From: Pseudomonas lurida
GTDB lineage: Bacteria > Pseudomonadota > Gammaproteobacteria > Pseudomonadales > Pseudomonadaceae
Length of the DNA: 64,000 nucleotides
Direction of reading: 5' to 3'
Assembly: GCF_013522705.1 (NCBI RefSeq)
Contig: NZ_JAAMRE010000009.1
Location: 93,583-157,582 of the forward strand
Numbering within the stretch: position 1 is the first letter of the stretch; each line of letters opens with the position of its first letter. The position numbers and the translations under genes are program-made. Shown here in pieces: positions 56,623 through 64,000 of this stretch. The notes beneath the pieces are model-generated. The model was not told the DNA's origin and did not search any database. It saw only the letters and a list, made by a program, of their open reading frames with translations.

Positions 56623-59600
56623 AACAACACTCCTTGTTCCCAGGCGGGCTCAGCCTTCGGCGGCAGCGGTTTGCCTTGGAACAGCAGATCGAGGCCCTCG
56701 ATCAACGCGCGTGGCGGTCGGGTGAAATAGGCGCCTTGGCTGGCCGACTGGGTGCCGCGCAGGAACAGATACAGCGCACCACCCACGTGACGGTCGTAAT
56801 CGTAGTCGGGCAAACGCGCCTTGAGCTGGCGATGCAGGGCCAGCAGGTAAAGAACGTATTGCAGGTCGTAGCGATGCTCGAGGATCGACTGTTCCATGGC
56901 TTGCCGGGTGTAGGCCGAATCGTCGGGGCCGAGCCAGTTGGATTTATAGTCGGCCACGTAGTAGCGACCGTGGTGTTCAAACGTCAGGTCGATAAACCCC
57001 TTGAACATGCCGTTGAGCAGCACCGGTTCGGCAGCTACGCGGGCGACGCCGTTGTGAGTGTGCTGACACACCAGTTTATCCAGAGCAAGTACATCGACTT
57101 TATGGCTGGCGAACCAGAACTCCATTTCGATCTGGTACTGCTGCAGGCTGTTCAAGGTGACATGGCCGTTATCCACAGGCAGTGGTGTGTGCAACAGGTG
57201 GCCCAGCCAGGCGCTGAGGGTGACGATCCAGCCTTCCCAGTTACGCCGATTGCAGCGCGCGCCAACGGCTTTTTCGATAGCCTCAGGCGTTACGTTGAAG
57301 CCGTCTTCACCGGCCCATTCCAGCAGGCCATGCAGAAAGGTGCCGGGATTGGGCCCGCGTGGGAAACGGTGAATATCGCCCCCAGATGCCGCCATTTCGC
57401 GCGGTGCGTCAGGGTCGAGGCGTTCGTCATCGAACAGCTTTTGCGCTTGTGGGCTTTCAGGCGCTTCGAGGGTAGCGGTGCTCAAGCTGTCGCCAATGCG
57501 TAGAGCGCTGTAGGACGCAATCCACCAGTTTTCCGCCGCCTTGCGAGCGGGCAATAACGGCGCCAGCAACGTGGCCGGGTTGCGTGGCGGATGGAACAAC
57601 ACGTCCCGCGCCTCGGGCACCTGGGCGTAATGGATGGCTGGGCAACCGTCCTGCAAGTTCAATAGCCAACGCGCCAGGCCCGCGGACTCGCCGAGCGCTG
57701 CGCCGCCGCCGAGCAAATAGCCCAGCGCACACAGGTGCAGGACCGAACGGCTGTTATTGCCGCGTTTGAGGTCGGCAACGCCCAGCCAGCACGCATGCTT
57801 GGCGCGGGTCAGGGCGACATAGAACAAACGCAGGTCCTCGGCCAGCCGCTCGTCGTCAGCCTGGGCAATCAGTTCGGCAGTCGGGCGCAGGCTGATGTGA
57901 GAAGTGCCGTGTTCATCGTGGTAATGCAGCGGCAGGCGACTGCCGTCCACCGGCTTGGCCGAGCAGATGAACGGCAGGAACACCAGGTCGTACTCCAGGC
58001 CTTTGGACTTGTGGATGGTGACCACTTTGACCAATTGCTCATCGCTTTCCAGGCGCAGGATCTGCTCTTCACCGGCTTGCCCCGACAGTGCCAGATGCTC
58101 GGCCAGGTGGCGGATCAGCGCCTGTTCGCCGTCCAGCTCCGAGGCGGCCTGTTGCAGCAGTTCGCTCAGGTGCAGCAGGTTGGTCAACACCCGCTCGCCG
58201 TCGCTGCGGGCGATCAGGGTTTGCGGCAATTTGAAGTCATGCAGCAAGCGCCGCAGCATCGGCAACACGCCTTGGGTGCGCCAGATCGCACGGTAGCCCC
58301 GGAACTGCATCACGCGGCTTTCCCACGCCAGTTCGTCCTGATTCAGACGTTCCAGTTCAGGCAGTGTCAGGTTCAGGGTGACGCACGCCAGGGCGGCGCG
58401 CAGTGGGCGCTCCACATCCGGCTCGGCGCAGGCTTTGAGCCAGGCCAGCAGGTCGTGGGCTTCCTGGGCGGCGAATACGGAGTCCTTATCGGACAGGTAC
58501 ACACTGCGCACGCCTCGGGCGGCCAATTCGCCACGCACGGCTTGGGCTTCCTTGCCGTCGCGCACCAGGATGGCGATGTCCGACGGCATTACGCCTCTGA
58601 GGCTGGCGTCCGGCTGTAGAAAGCCGGCCTTGCCTTGCTGCCCGGCGTTGAGCAACTCGACAATCTGCGTGGCGCAGGCAGCGGCCAGGTGCTGGCGGTA
58701 AACCGCATTGGAAATCGGTTGATCGGTGGGCAGGTGCCAGAGGTTCATCGCCGGCACCCGTTGGCCGTCGACCAGCAGGGTTTCTTTGCGCCCCTGGGAC
58801 ATTACCGGCTGGAACGGCACCGGATTGTCGCCATTCGGTGCGCGGAACAAAAACGCGCCGCGCCCGGTTTCTGCGCGCTGGAATACGTGGTTCACCGCCT
58901 CGACCATTGCATGGCTGGAGCGAAAGTTGGTGCCCAGGGTGTGATGACGGCCGAGGGTGGACTTGCGCGCGCGCAGGTAGGTGTAGATGTCGGCGCCGCG
59001 AAAAGCGTAGATCGCTTGTTTGGGGTCGCCAATCAGGAACAGGCCACTGTCGAGGTGGTTTTCTTCGATGCGGTAGATACTGTCGAAGATGCTGTACTGC
59101 ACCGGATCGGTGTCCTGGAATTCATCAATCAGCGCTACCGGGAACTGCTCGCGGATCACACTGGCCAGGCGCTCGCAGCCCTCTGCTTGAAGGGCGGCGT
59201 TAAGGCGGATCAGCATGTCGTCGAAGCCCATTTCGGCGCGGCGGCGTTTTTCTTCTTCGAACCGTTTGCTCACCCAGGCGGCCGCGTGTTGCAGCACGGC
59301 GGCGTCGGGGCTCGGCAACGCGTCGAGGCTGGCCTTGAGAGTGGCCATGGCCTCGATGCCGGGATGCCGGGGCGGTTCGTCTTTCCAGGCTTCGGCCATA
59401 CCCTCGGGCGTGAGGCGACTGAAACCGGTGCCGATATCCAGTTGCTCCAGGGTTTCATCGTTCGCCCAGGCGCTGATTTTTTCAAACCAGGGCTCGAAAT
59501 ACCGTGCCTGCATCTTACGACCGTCGACGGCTTTGGCGGCCACGGCTTGCAGGCAGAGATCGCGCAGTTCGGCGGCCCACTGTTGCCAGGGCGCTTTGAG

Positions 59601-60293
59601 GGCGACCAGCGCCTCGCGACGCTCCTGCAGACAAGCGTTGATCAATTCGGCGGGGGCGCGTGTGTCGTCGCTGGGCCGTTCACTGCCGAACAGCGCGCGC
59701 ACGCGCGGCATCAACGCAGCGGGACCGCCCCAGTGGGTGCGCACCCAGTTGAGCGCATCGTCGTGCATCGGGTAGCAGAACAGTCGCCAGTAATCGCGCA
59801 GCACCTCGCCGAGCAGGTCGCTGTGATCAGTTTCCAACGTCTGGGTAAACAGGCTGCCGCTGTCGAACGCGTGCTCGCGCAGCATGCGCTGGCACCAACT
59901 GTGGATGGTGGAGACGGCCGCTTCGTCCATCCACTGGGCCGCGATGTCCAGGCGGTTGGCGCAGGCATGCCACTGTTGCGGCGCATAGTGCGCGCGCAGG
60001 TCGGTGATTAATGCGTCGGGTGACGGGATCTCGTCGCGGAAGAACCGCGCGGCTTCGGCCAGACGAATGCGAATGCGTTCACGCAGTTCTTTGGTGGCGG
60101 CGTCGGTAAACGTCACTACCAAGATCTGCGGCGGCAGCAATTCCCGCCCAAAGCCCCACTCATCGCCGCCGTGGCCAAGCACCAGGCGCAGGTACAAGGC
60201 GGAGATGGTGAAGGTCTTGCCGGTGCCGGCGCTGGCCTCAATCAGCTGGCTGCCCTTAAGTGGGAAGGCCAGCGCCAAGGGTTTACTGCTCAT
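56619..60293 (-). CDS. recB: exodeoxyribonuclease V beta subunit (RecB)
   Basis: A 1224-residue protein. N-terminal SF1 helicase with Walker A ASAGTGKTF (Lys26), ALIDEFQDTDPVQYSIF and VTIHKSKGLEYDLVFLPFIC. The C-terminal nuclease domain shows GFIDLTFEHHGRYYVADYKSNWLG with catalytic Asp and Lys. It provides 3'-5' unwinding and nuclease activity. ATG 60293 (MSSKPL) overlaps the recC stop by 4 bases; the frame upstream lies inside recC. Confidence 0.96.
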   Translation of the reverse strand: MSSKPLALAFPLKGSQLIEASAGTGKTFTISALYLRLVLGHGGDEWGFGRELLPPQILVVTFTDAATKELRERIRIRLAEAARFFRDEIPSPDALITDLRAHYAPQQWHACANRLDIAAQWMDEAAVSTIHSWCQRMLREHAFDSGSLFTQTLETDHSDLLGEVLRDYWRLFCYPMHDDALNWVRTHWGGPAALMPRVRALFGSERPSDDTRAPAELINACLQERREALVALKAPWQQWAAELRDLCLQAVAAKAVDGRKMQARYFEPWFEKISAWANDETLEQLDIGTGFSRLTPEGMAEAWKDEPPRHPGIEAMATLKASLDALPSPDAAVLQHAAAWVSKRFEEEKRRRAEMGFDDMLIRLNAALQAEGCERLASVIREQFPVALIDEFQDTDPVQYSIFDSIYRIEENHLDSGLFLIGDPKQAIYAFRGADIYTYLRARKSTLGRHHTLGTNFRSSHAMVEAVNHVFQRAETGRGAFLFRAPNGDNPVPFQPVMSQGRKETLLVDGQRVPAMNLWHLPTDQPISNAVYRQHLAAACATQIVELLNAGQQGKAGFLQPDASLRGVMPSDIAILVRDGKEAQAVRGELAARGVRSVYLSDKDSVFAAQEAHDLLAWLKACAEPDVERPLRAALACVTLNLTLPELERLNQDELAWESRVMQFRGYRAIWRTQGVLPMLRRLLHDFKLPQTLIARSDGERVLTNLLHLSELLQQAASELDGEQALIRHLAEHLALSGQAGEEQILRLESDEQLVKVVTIHKSKGLEYDLVFLPFICSAKPVDGSRLPLHYHDEHGTSHISLRPTAELIAQADDERLAEDLRLFYVALTRAKHACWLGVADLKRGNNSRSVLHLCALGYLLGGGAALGESAGLARWLLNLQDGCPAIHYAQVPEARDVLFHPPRNPATLLAPLLPARKAAENWWIASYSALRIGDSLSTATLEAPESPQAQKLFDDERLDPDAPREMAASGGDIHRFPRGPNPGTFLHGLLEWAGEDGFNVTPEAIEKAVGARCNRRNWEGWIVTLSAWLGHLLHTPLPVDNGHVTLNSLQQYQIEMEFWFASHKVDVLALDKLVCQHTHNGVARVAAEPVLLNGMFKGFIDLTFEHHGRYYVADYKSNWLGPDDSAYTRQAMEQSILEHRYDLQYVLYLLALHRQLKARLPDYDYDRHVGGALYLFLRGTQSASQGAYFTRPPRALIEGLDLLFQGKPLPPKAEPAWEQGVLL

Positions 60294-63200
60294 GCGCCGC
60301 CCTCCTCGCCAGTGAGGGATCGCCACGGCGCATTGATCATCGGTCGATAGAGCGCTTCGCACCAACCCTCGAATTCTTCGCTGGCCGTTAGCGCTGCGTA
60401 GTCCGGGAATTGGCGCGTGAGCGCAGGGCTCTCTCTCCGTTCGCCGTCGGTGGTCAGGCCGTCGCCTTCATAGGCTTTGCTCGCCGCGGCATGGGCTTTG
60501 GCCGGATCGGTTTGGCCCAGCCACGCAAATGCGGTCTTGACGGCCACCGGCAGTGGCTTGCGCATACCGCTGTGCCAGGCCAGGAGCAGGTTGCCGAGGA
60601 TGTCCTGGGCGAGCGTCGGGGCCAGCGGAGCCAGGAGTAAGGTGTCGTCGCTGGCCACCAGGCCAGTACTCAAGGGTAGTCCGCAGGCGCAGCCCACCAC
60701 GTGATTGACCCAAGGGCGGATCAGACGATGCCACTTGCGCGTCTTGATCGAGCCGATGCTGTTCGGGATGGTGCTCACGCTGAGCAATCCGCCATCACTG
60801 CGCCGATGCAGGCCGCTGACCCAGCCTTCGAGCCTGATCCCTTGATGCTCAAAACTGACCGGTTCGGCAGCGGTATGCGGAGTTGGCCATAGGGCCAGCA
60901 GTTGCTGGTAGCGTTGCAGCAGATCGGGCAAGGGCTCGATCAGTTCGTTGCGCAGACACTCGCCGAAACCAACCATGGGCAACAGACCACTGCCCTGCAG
61001 ACGCTGGGCCTGGGCCTTGAGCGCCTGGTCGAGGTGATCCGGCTGGCTCAGTGCAGCATTGAGCAGGCTGTCGCTCAGGTTGTAGCGTTGCAGGGCGTCC
61101 AGGACAAAAGGTTCTTCATCGGCGAGCGGAACTTCGGCGGCCTCAAAGAATACTTTCAGGCGCTGACTGAAGAAGTGCTTGACCGGGTTGCGCAGGAAAT
61201 CCTGCAACTGACCGAGGCTTAGCGGTTCTTCTTGCTGGTGTTGCGTCAGCTCGGGCTCCGGCGCGGCAGTGGATGTGGCCTCGTGCAGCAGCTGCCATTC
61301 ACGGGCGTAGCTGAACAATGGATCGCCCGCGTGGAAATAGCGGGCGCTGAAGGGCTGCAAGGGGTGTTCCTGAGTCAGGGCGTCGATGAGCGGTTCATCA
61401 CTTGTTACGTGCTTCCAGCCGCTGGCGAGATGATCGCGCAGCTGGCCGATCAGCACCGAAGCCGGGCGCTCACTATTGTCTCGGATGTTACGGCCGACCC
61501 AACTGATGTAGAGCTGGTCGCGGGCCGAGAGCAGGGCCTCGAGCAGCAGGTAACGGTCATCTTCGCGGCGCGATCGGTCGCCAGGGCGGTAATCGCTGCC
61601 CATCAGGTCGAAGTCCAGTGGCGGCTGCGCACGGGGGTAATCGCCATCGTTCATACCCAGCAGACAGACGAGTTTGAAGGGGATAGCGCGCATCGGCATC
61701 AGGGTGCAGAAATTGACAGCGCCGGCAAGAAAACGCTGAGACAACCGGCCCTGGTCCAGACCGGCCAGCCAGGCTTCACGGACCACGGTGAGTGGTAACT
61801 CATCCTGCAGACCGACGGACTCGCAGGTTTCGAGCCAGGTTTCCCGCAGTTGCTCAAGTTGGCTCAGGAGATAGTCATCATGTTCGCTGCTGGCCAAGAA
61901 GAAACGCTGCATCAAGCGTTGCAGGCGTTCGCCCCATTGTTGGGGAGTAGTCGGTTCGGACAAGGCCTGGTGAGCATCACTCAGTGCATCGAGCAACGCG
62001 ACCAGCGGGCCGATCAGCGCGGCATCAAGACCGCCGATCTCATCGTAGGGCTCAATACCTTCGCAGGCCGCACCGCTACCGACTGCGTATCCCAGCAACA
62101 TGCGGCGCAGCCCGAATCGCCAGCTGTTCTGCTCAAGCTCAGCGGGCAGGCCCAGGCTGGCACGTTGTTGCGCGTTGAGCCCCCAGCGAATGCCGGCCCC
62201 TTCGATCCAGCGGTGCAGCGTCGGCAAGTCGCGCTCTTTGATCGCAAAGCGTTCGCGCAGGGCGGGCACGTCGAGCAGATCAAGAATTTCGCTGACAGGA
62301 AAGCGGCTGTCGGGGAGTTTGAGCAAGTGCTCCACGGCGATCAGCAGAGGGTCGCGTCCACGTTGTCCCTGGTCGGTCAAGGTGAATGGGATGAAGCGCG
62401 GATCATTGCGCTCGAGTTGGCCGAACACGGCGCGAATGTGCGGCGCGTAGCTGTCGACATCCGGGACCATGACGATGATGTCCCGAGGTCGCAGCGTGGC
62501 GTCGGCACTGAAGCGGTGCAGCAGTTGGTCGTGGAGCACTTCGACTTCGCGTTGAGCGCTGTGGGCGATGTGGAAGCGGATTGACGTGTCACGCTGCAGG
62601 TCGACAGCGGGCCATAGAGCGCGGGTTTCATTGAGCGGGCGCAGTTCGAGGATATCGTCCTGCAACTGATTGAGCAGCGTGGTGGGCTCACTGTCGCTGA
62701 ACAGGTCTATGCGTCCATCGCGGAATGCGGCGCGGTAGCTGTTAGGGTCGTCGTAACTGTCCAGCAGGCTTATGTAGTCGCGCCCCTGTTTGCCCCAGGC
62801 GGCCAACAACGGATGGGCGTGCTGGTGCAGGGTTTGCGGGTCGATACTGATGGGCATGCCGGTCTTGCGCGCCTGCCGTTTGTATTCGTTACGAAGCAGG
62901 TCTTTGTCGGCGACGATGTCGGACCAATGATGGCGACAGGGGTTGTGTACGCACAGCAGGACCTGACTGAAACGAGCCAACCCGGCGAGTGCTTCAAGAG
63001 CCTGGGCCGGCAAGGAAGAGATGCCGAAAACAATGACTCGTGAAGGCAGGCCGGACGGGGCCTGCTCAAGCGAATTGATCCGCTCGATGAAGCGCTGGTG
63101 CACGCCGGCACGGCTTTCAGACATACCCTCTTCCCCAACGTCCAGCAGCAATGCACGCCACAATTCTGCTTGCCAGCAGTTCGCCGGGTTCAGGGGTTTG

Positions 63201-63742
63201 GTTTCACCTCGCCCATTGCGAAGTTGATGGCGACCGGCGGCCCAATCCTCAAGCCAGTCAGCACGGTAGACCTGATATTGGTCAAACAGGTCAGCCAGGC
63301 GCTCAGCCAATTGATAGCGCTTACGCAGGTCGGTGTCGTGGGTGAGGAAGCGCTGCAACGGTTCGAAGTGTGGTTGGTTGATCAGTTCCGGCAGCAGGCG
63401 CATAAGGCGCCAAGTGAGTGGGGCTTTGTCGAGCAGGGATTTGGGCGGGATTTCATCGCGGCCCAGAACCATGCGATAGAGCTGCCACATAAAACTGCCA
63501 GGAAGTTGCACATCAATGGCGGCGGCAATGCCGCAGCCGCCCATGTCGTCATCTTCTGGATCTTCAGCCAGTGCCAGTTTGAGCCACTGGGCGATACCGT
63601 TGCTTTGTACCAACGCAATTTCGTTTTCCAGGGGCGCGAGGGGGTACCGGCGCATCCAGCTCACCACCAGGCTGCGCAGCTCATCCAAGCGGTTACCGTG
63701 AACCACCATGAATCCAGCGCTGAGGGACTCCGCATCCGGCAT
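60290..63742 (-). CDS. recC: exodeoxyribonuclease V gamma subunit (RecC)
   Basis: 1150 residues, normal for RecC. It starts FMVVHGNRLDELRSLVVSWMRRYPLAPLENEIALVQSNGIAQWLKLALAE and carries the inactive helicase-like and nuclease-like folds that read Chi. First gene of recC-recB-recD. Its ATG is 133 bases downstream of the 5S rRNA on the same strand, with the rRNA terminator between. Confidence 0.95.
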   Translation of the reverse strand: MPDAESLSAGFMVVHGNRLDELRSLVVSWMRRYPLAPLENEIALVQSNGIAQWLKLALAEDPEDDDMGGCGIAAAIDVQLPGSFMWQLYRMVLGRDEIPPKSLLDKAPLTWRLMRLLPELINQPHFEPLQRFLTHDTDLRKRYQLAERLADLFDQYQVYRADWLEDWAAGRHQLRNGRGETKPLNPANCWQAELWRALLLDVGEEGMSESRAGVHQRFIERINSLEQAPSGLPSRVIVFGISSLPAQALEALAGLARFSQVLLCVHNPCRHHWSDIVADKDLLRNEYKRQARKTGMPISIDPQTLHQHAHPLLAAWGKQGRDYISLLDSYDDPNSYRAAFRDGRIDLFSDSEPTTLLNQLQDDILELRPLNETRALWPAVDLQRDTSIRFHIAHSAQREVEVLHDQLLHRFSADATLRPRDIIVMVPDVDSYAPHIRAVFGQLERNDPRFIPFTLTDQGQRGRDPLLIAVEHLLKLPDSRFPVSEILDLLDVPALRERFAIKERDLPTLHRWIEGAGIRWGLNAQQRASLGLPAELEQNSWRFGLRRMLLGYAVGSGAACEGIEPYDEIGGLDAALIGPLVALLDALSDAHQALSEPTTPQQWGERLQRLMQRFFLASSEHDDYLLSQLEQLRETWLETCESVGLQDELPLTVVREAWLAGLDQGRLSQRFLAGAVNFCTLMPMRAIPFKLVCLLGMNDGDYPRAQPPLDFDLMGSDYRPGDRSRREDDRYLLLEALLSARDQLYISWVGRNIRDNSERPASVLIGQLRDHLASGWKHVTSDEPLIDALTQEHPLQPFSARYFHAGDPLFSYAREWQLLHEATSTAAPEPELTQHQQEEPLSLGQLQDFLRNPVKHFFSQRLKVFFEAAEVPLADEEPFVLDALQRYNLSDSLLNAALSQPDHLDQALKAQAQRLQGSGLLPMVGFGECLRNELIEPLPDLLQRYQQLLALWPTPHTAAEPVSFEHQGIRLEGWVSGLHRRSDGGLLSVSTIPNSIGSIKTRKWHRLIRPWVNHVVGCACGLPLSTGLVASDDTLLLAPLAPTLAQDILGNLLLAWHSGMRKPLPVAVKTAFAWLGQTDPAKAHAAASKAYEGDGLTTDGERRESPALTRQFPDYAALTASEEFEGWCEALYRPMINAPWRSLTGEEGGA

Positions 63743-63834
63743 AACAGCTTCCTTGGGAAAGCAAAATCGGGGGTATGGACTTTAGCATTGATGACGACGT
63801 TGACGCCCGTGGCGCTTTTCGAGCGCGCAAAACA

Positions 63835-63864
63835 AAACCCCAACTGCTCACGCAATTGGGGTTT
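63835..63864 (-). terminator. rRNA operon terminator
   Basis: AAACCCCAA (63835-63843) pairs with TTGGGGTTT (63856-63864) around CTGCTCACGCAA. On the minus strand it reads as the stem followed by TGTTTTG, 10 bases after the 5S rRNA. Confidence 0.88.
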
Positions 63865-63874
63865 CGGAATTTAA

Positions 63875-63990
63875 TCTTGACGATGACCTACTCTCACATG
63901 GGGAAACCCCACACTACCATCGGCGATGCATCGTTTCACTGCTGAGTTCGGGATGGGATCAGGTGGTTCCAATGCTCTATGGTCGTCAAG
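63875..63990 (-). rRNA. rrf: 5S ribosomal RNA
   Basis: The reverse complement begins CTTGACGACCATAGAGCATT and ends GTAGGTCATCGTCAAG, with the conserved GATCCCATCCCGAACTCAG and CGATGCATCGCCGATGGTAGT cores. The ends pair as helix I (CTTGACGA with TCGTCAAG). About 116 bases. It is the last gene of an rRNA operon whose 23S gene would lie beyond the right edge. Confidence 0.96.
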
Positions 63991-64000
63991 AAATTCGGGT

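Overview
The window looks like a chromosomal segment of a Pseudomonas of the fluorescens group. The evidence is a GC-rich sequence with tightly packed genes, the rplU-rpmA-obg-proB-creA run with ispB diverging from it, a short LOV photoreceptor with the DCRFLQ core seen in Pseudomonas, a YfiBNR cyclic-di-GMP module, recCBD and many fluorescens-type REP hairpins (GTGGGAGGGGC...GCCCCTCCCAC). It ends at the right edge in a 5S rRNA gene on the minus strand, the tail of an rRNA operon. No phage, insertion sequence, CRISPR array or tRNA was found.

Layout, left to right. 1-2586: minus-strand genes for a truncated SDR, an Asp-nucleophile alpha/beta hydrolase and a class II aldolase-like protein. 2767-7942: a flavodoxin, then a light-sensing and pterin locus. 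It holds a short LOV protein, a PilZ-like protein, a MerR/LitR-type regulator lacking the B12 ligand motif, and a divergent run of ABM-domain membrane protein, FolM, FolE and FolX. 8028-12073: DUF1244, HopJ-like, trxB, cysZ and a glycosyltransferase. 12312-12938: an unusual 27-residue tandem-repeat protein. 13075-20323: old yellow enzyme, glutathione peroxidase, creA, proB, obg, rpmA, rplU, ispB and a PhnA-like zinc-ribbon gene. 20484-23614: a small gene behind a Fur-like box, fklB and an HBM-type chemoreceptor. 23915-28000: a VOC protein and a D-aminoacylase / RpiR regulator / GntP permease operon. 28246-34999: LprI-like, SulP, LysR, MdaB-like, TauE/SafE, LysR and an amino-acid permease.

35100-47713 is a catabolic block covering nearly all of tryptophan degradation to the beta-ketoadipate branch. 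KynA and KynB make kynurenine, KynU makes anthranilate, AntABC makes catechol, and CatA, CatB and CatC make 3-oxoadipate enol-lactone. The matching regulators KynR, CatR and AntR are present, and two amino-acid permeases sit beside the block. The enol-lactone hydrolase and later steps are not here.

48093-63990: a cupin, the valine-catabolic pair mmsA-mmsB with a divergent LysR, yfiR-yfiN-yfiB, recC-recB-recD and the 5S rRNA with its terminator. The most promising items for new biology are the light/pterin locus with its PilZ-like and ABM-membrane companions, the tandem-repeat protein, the Fur-boxed 85-residue protein, and a perfect 11-bp inverted repeat in front of antA. All calls rest on reading the sequence and family knowledge; no database search was run.
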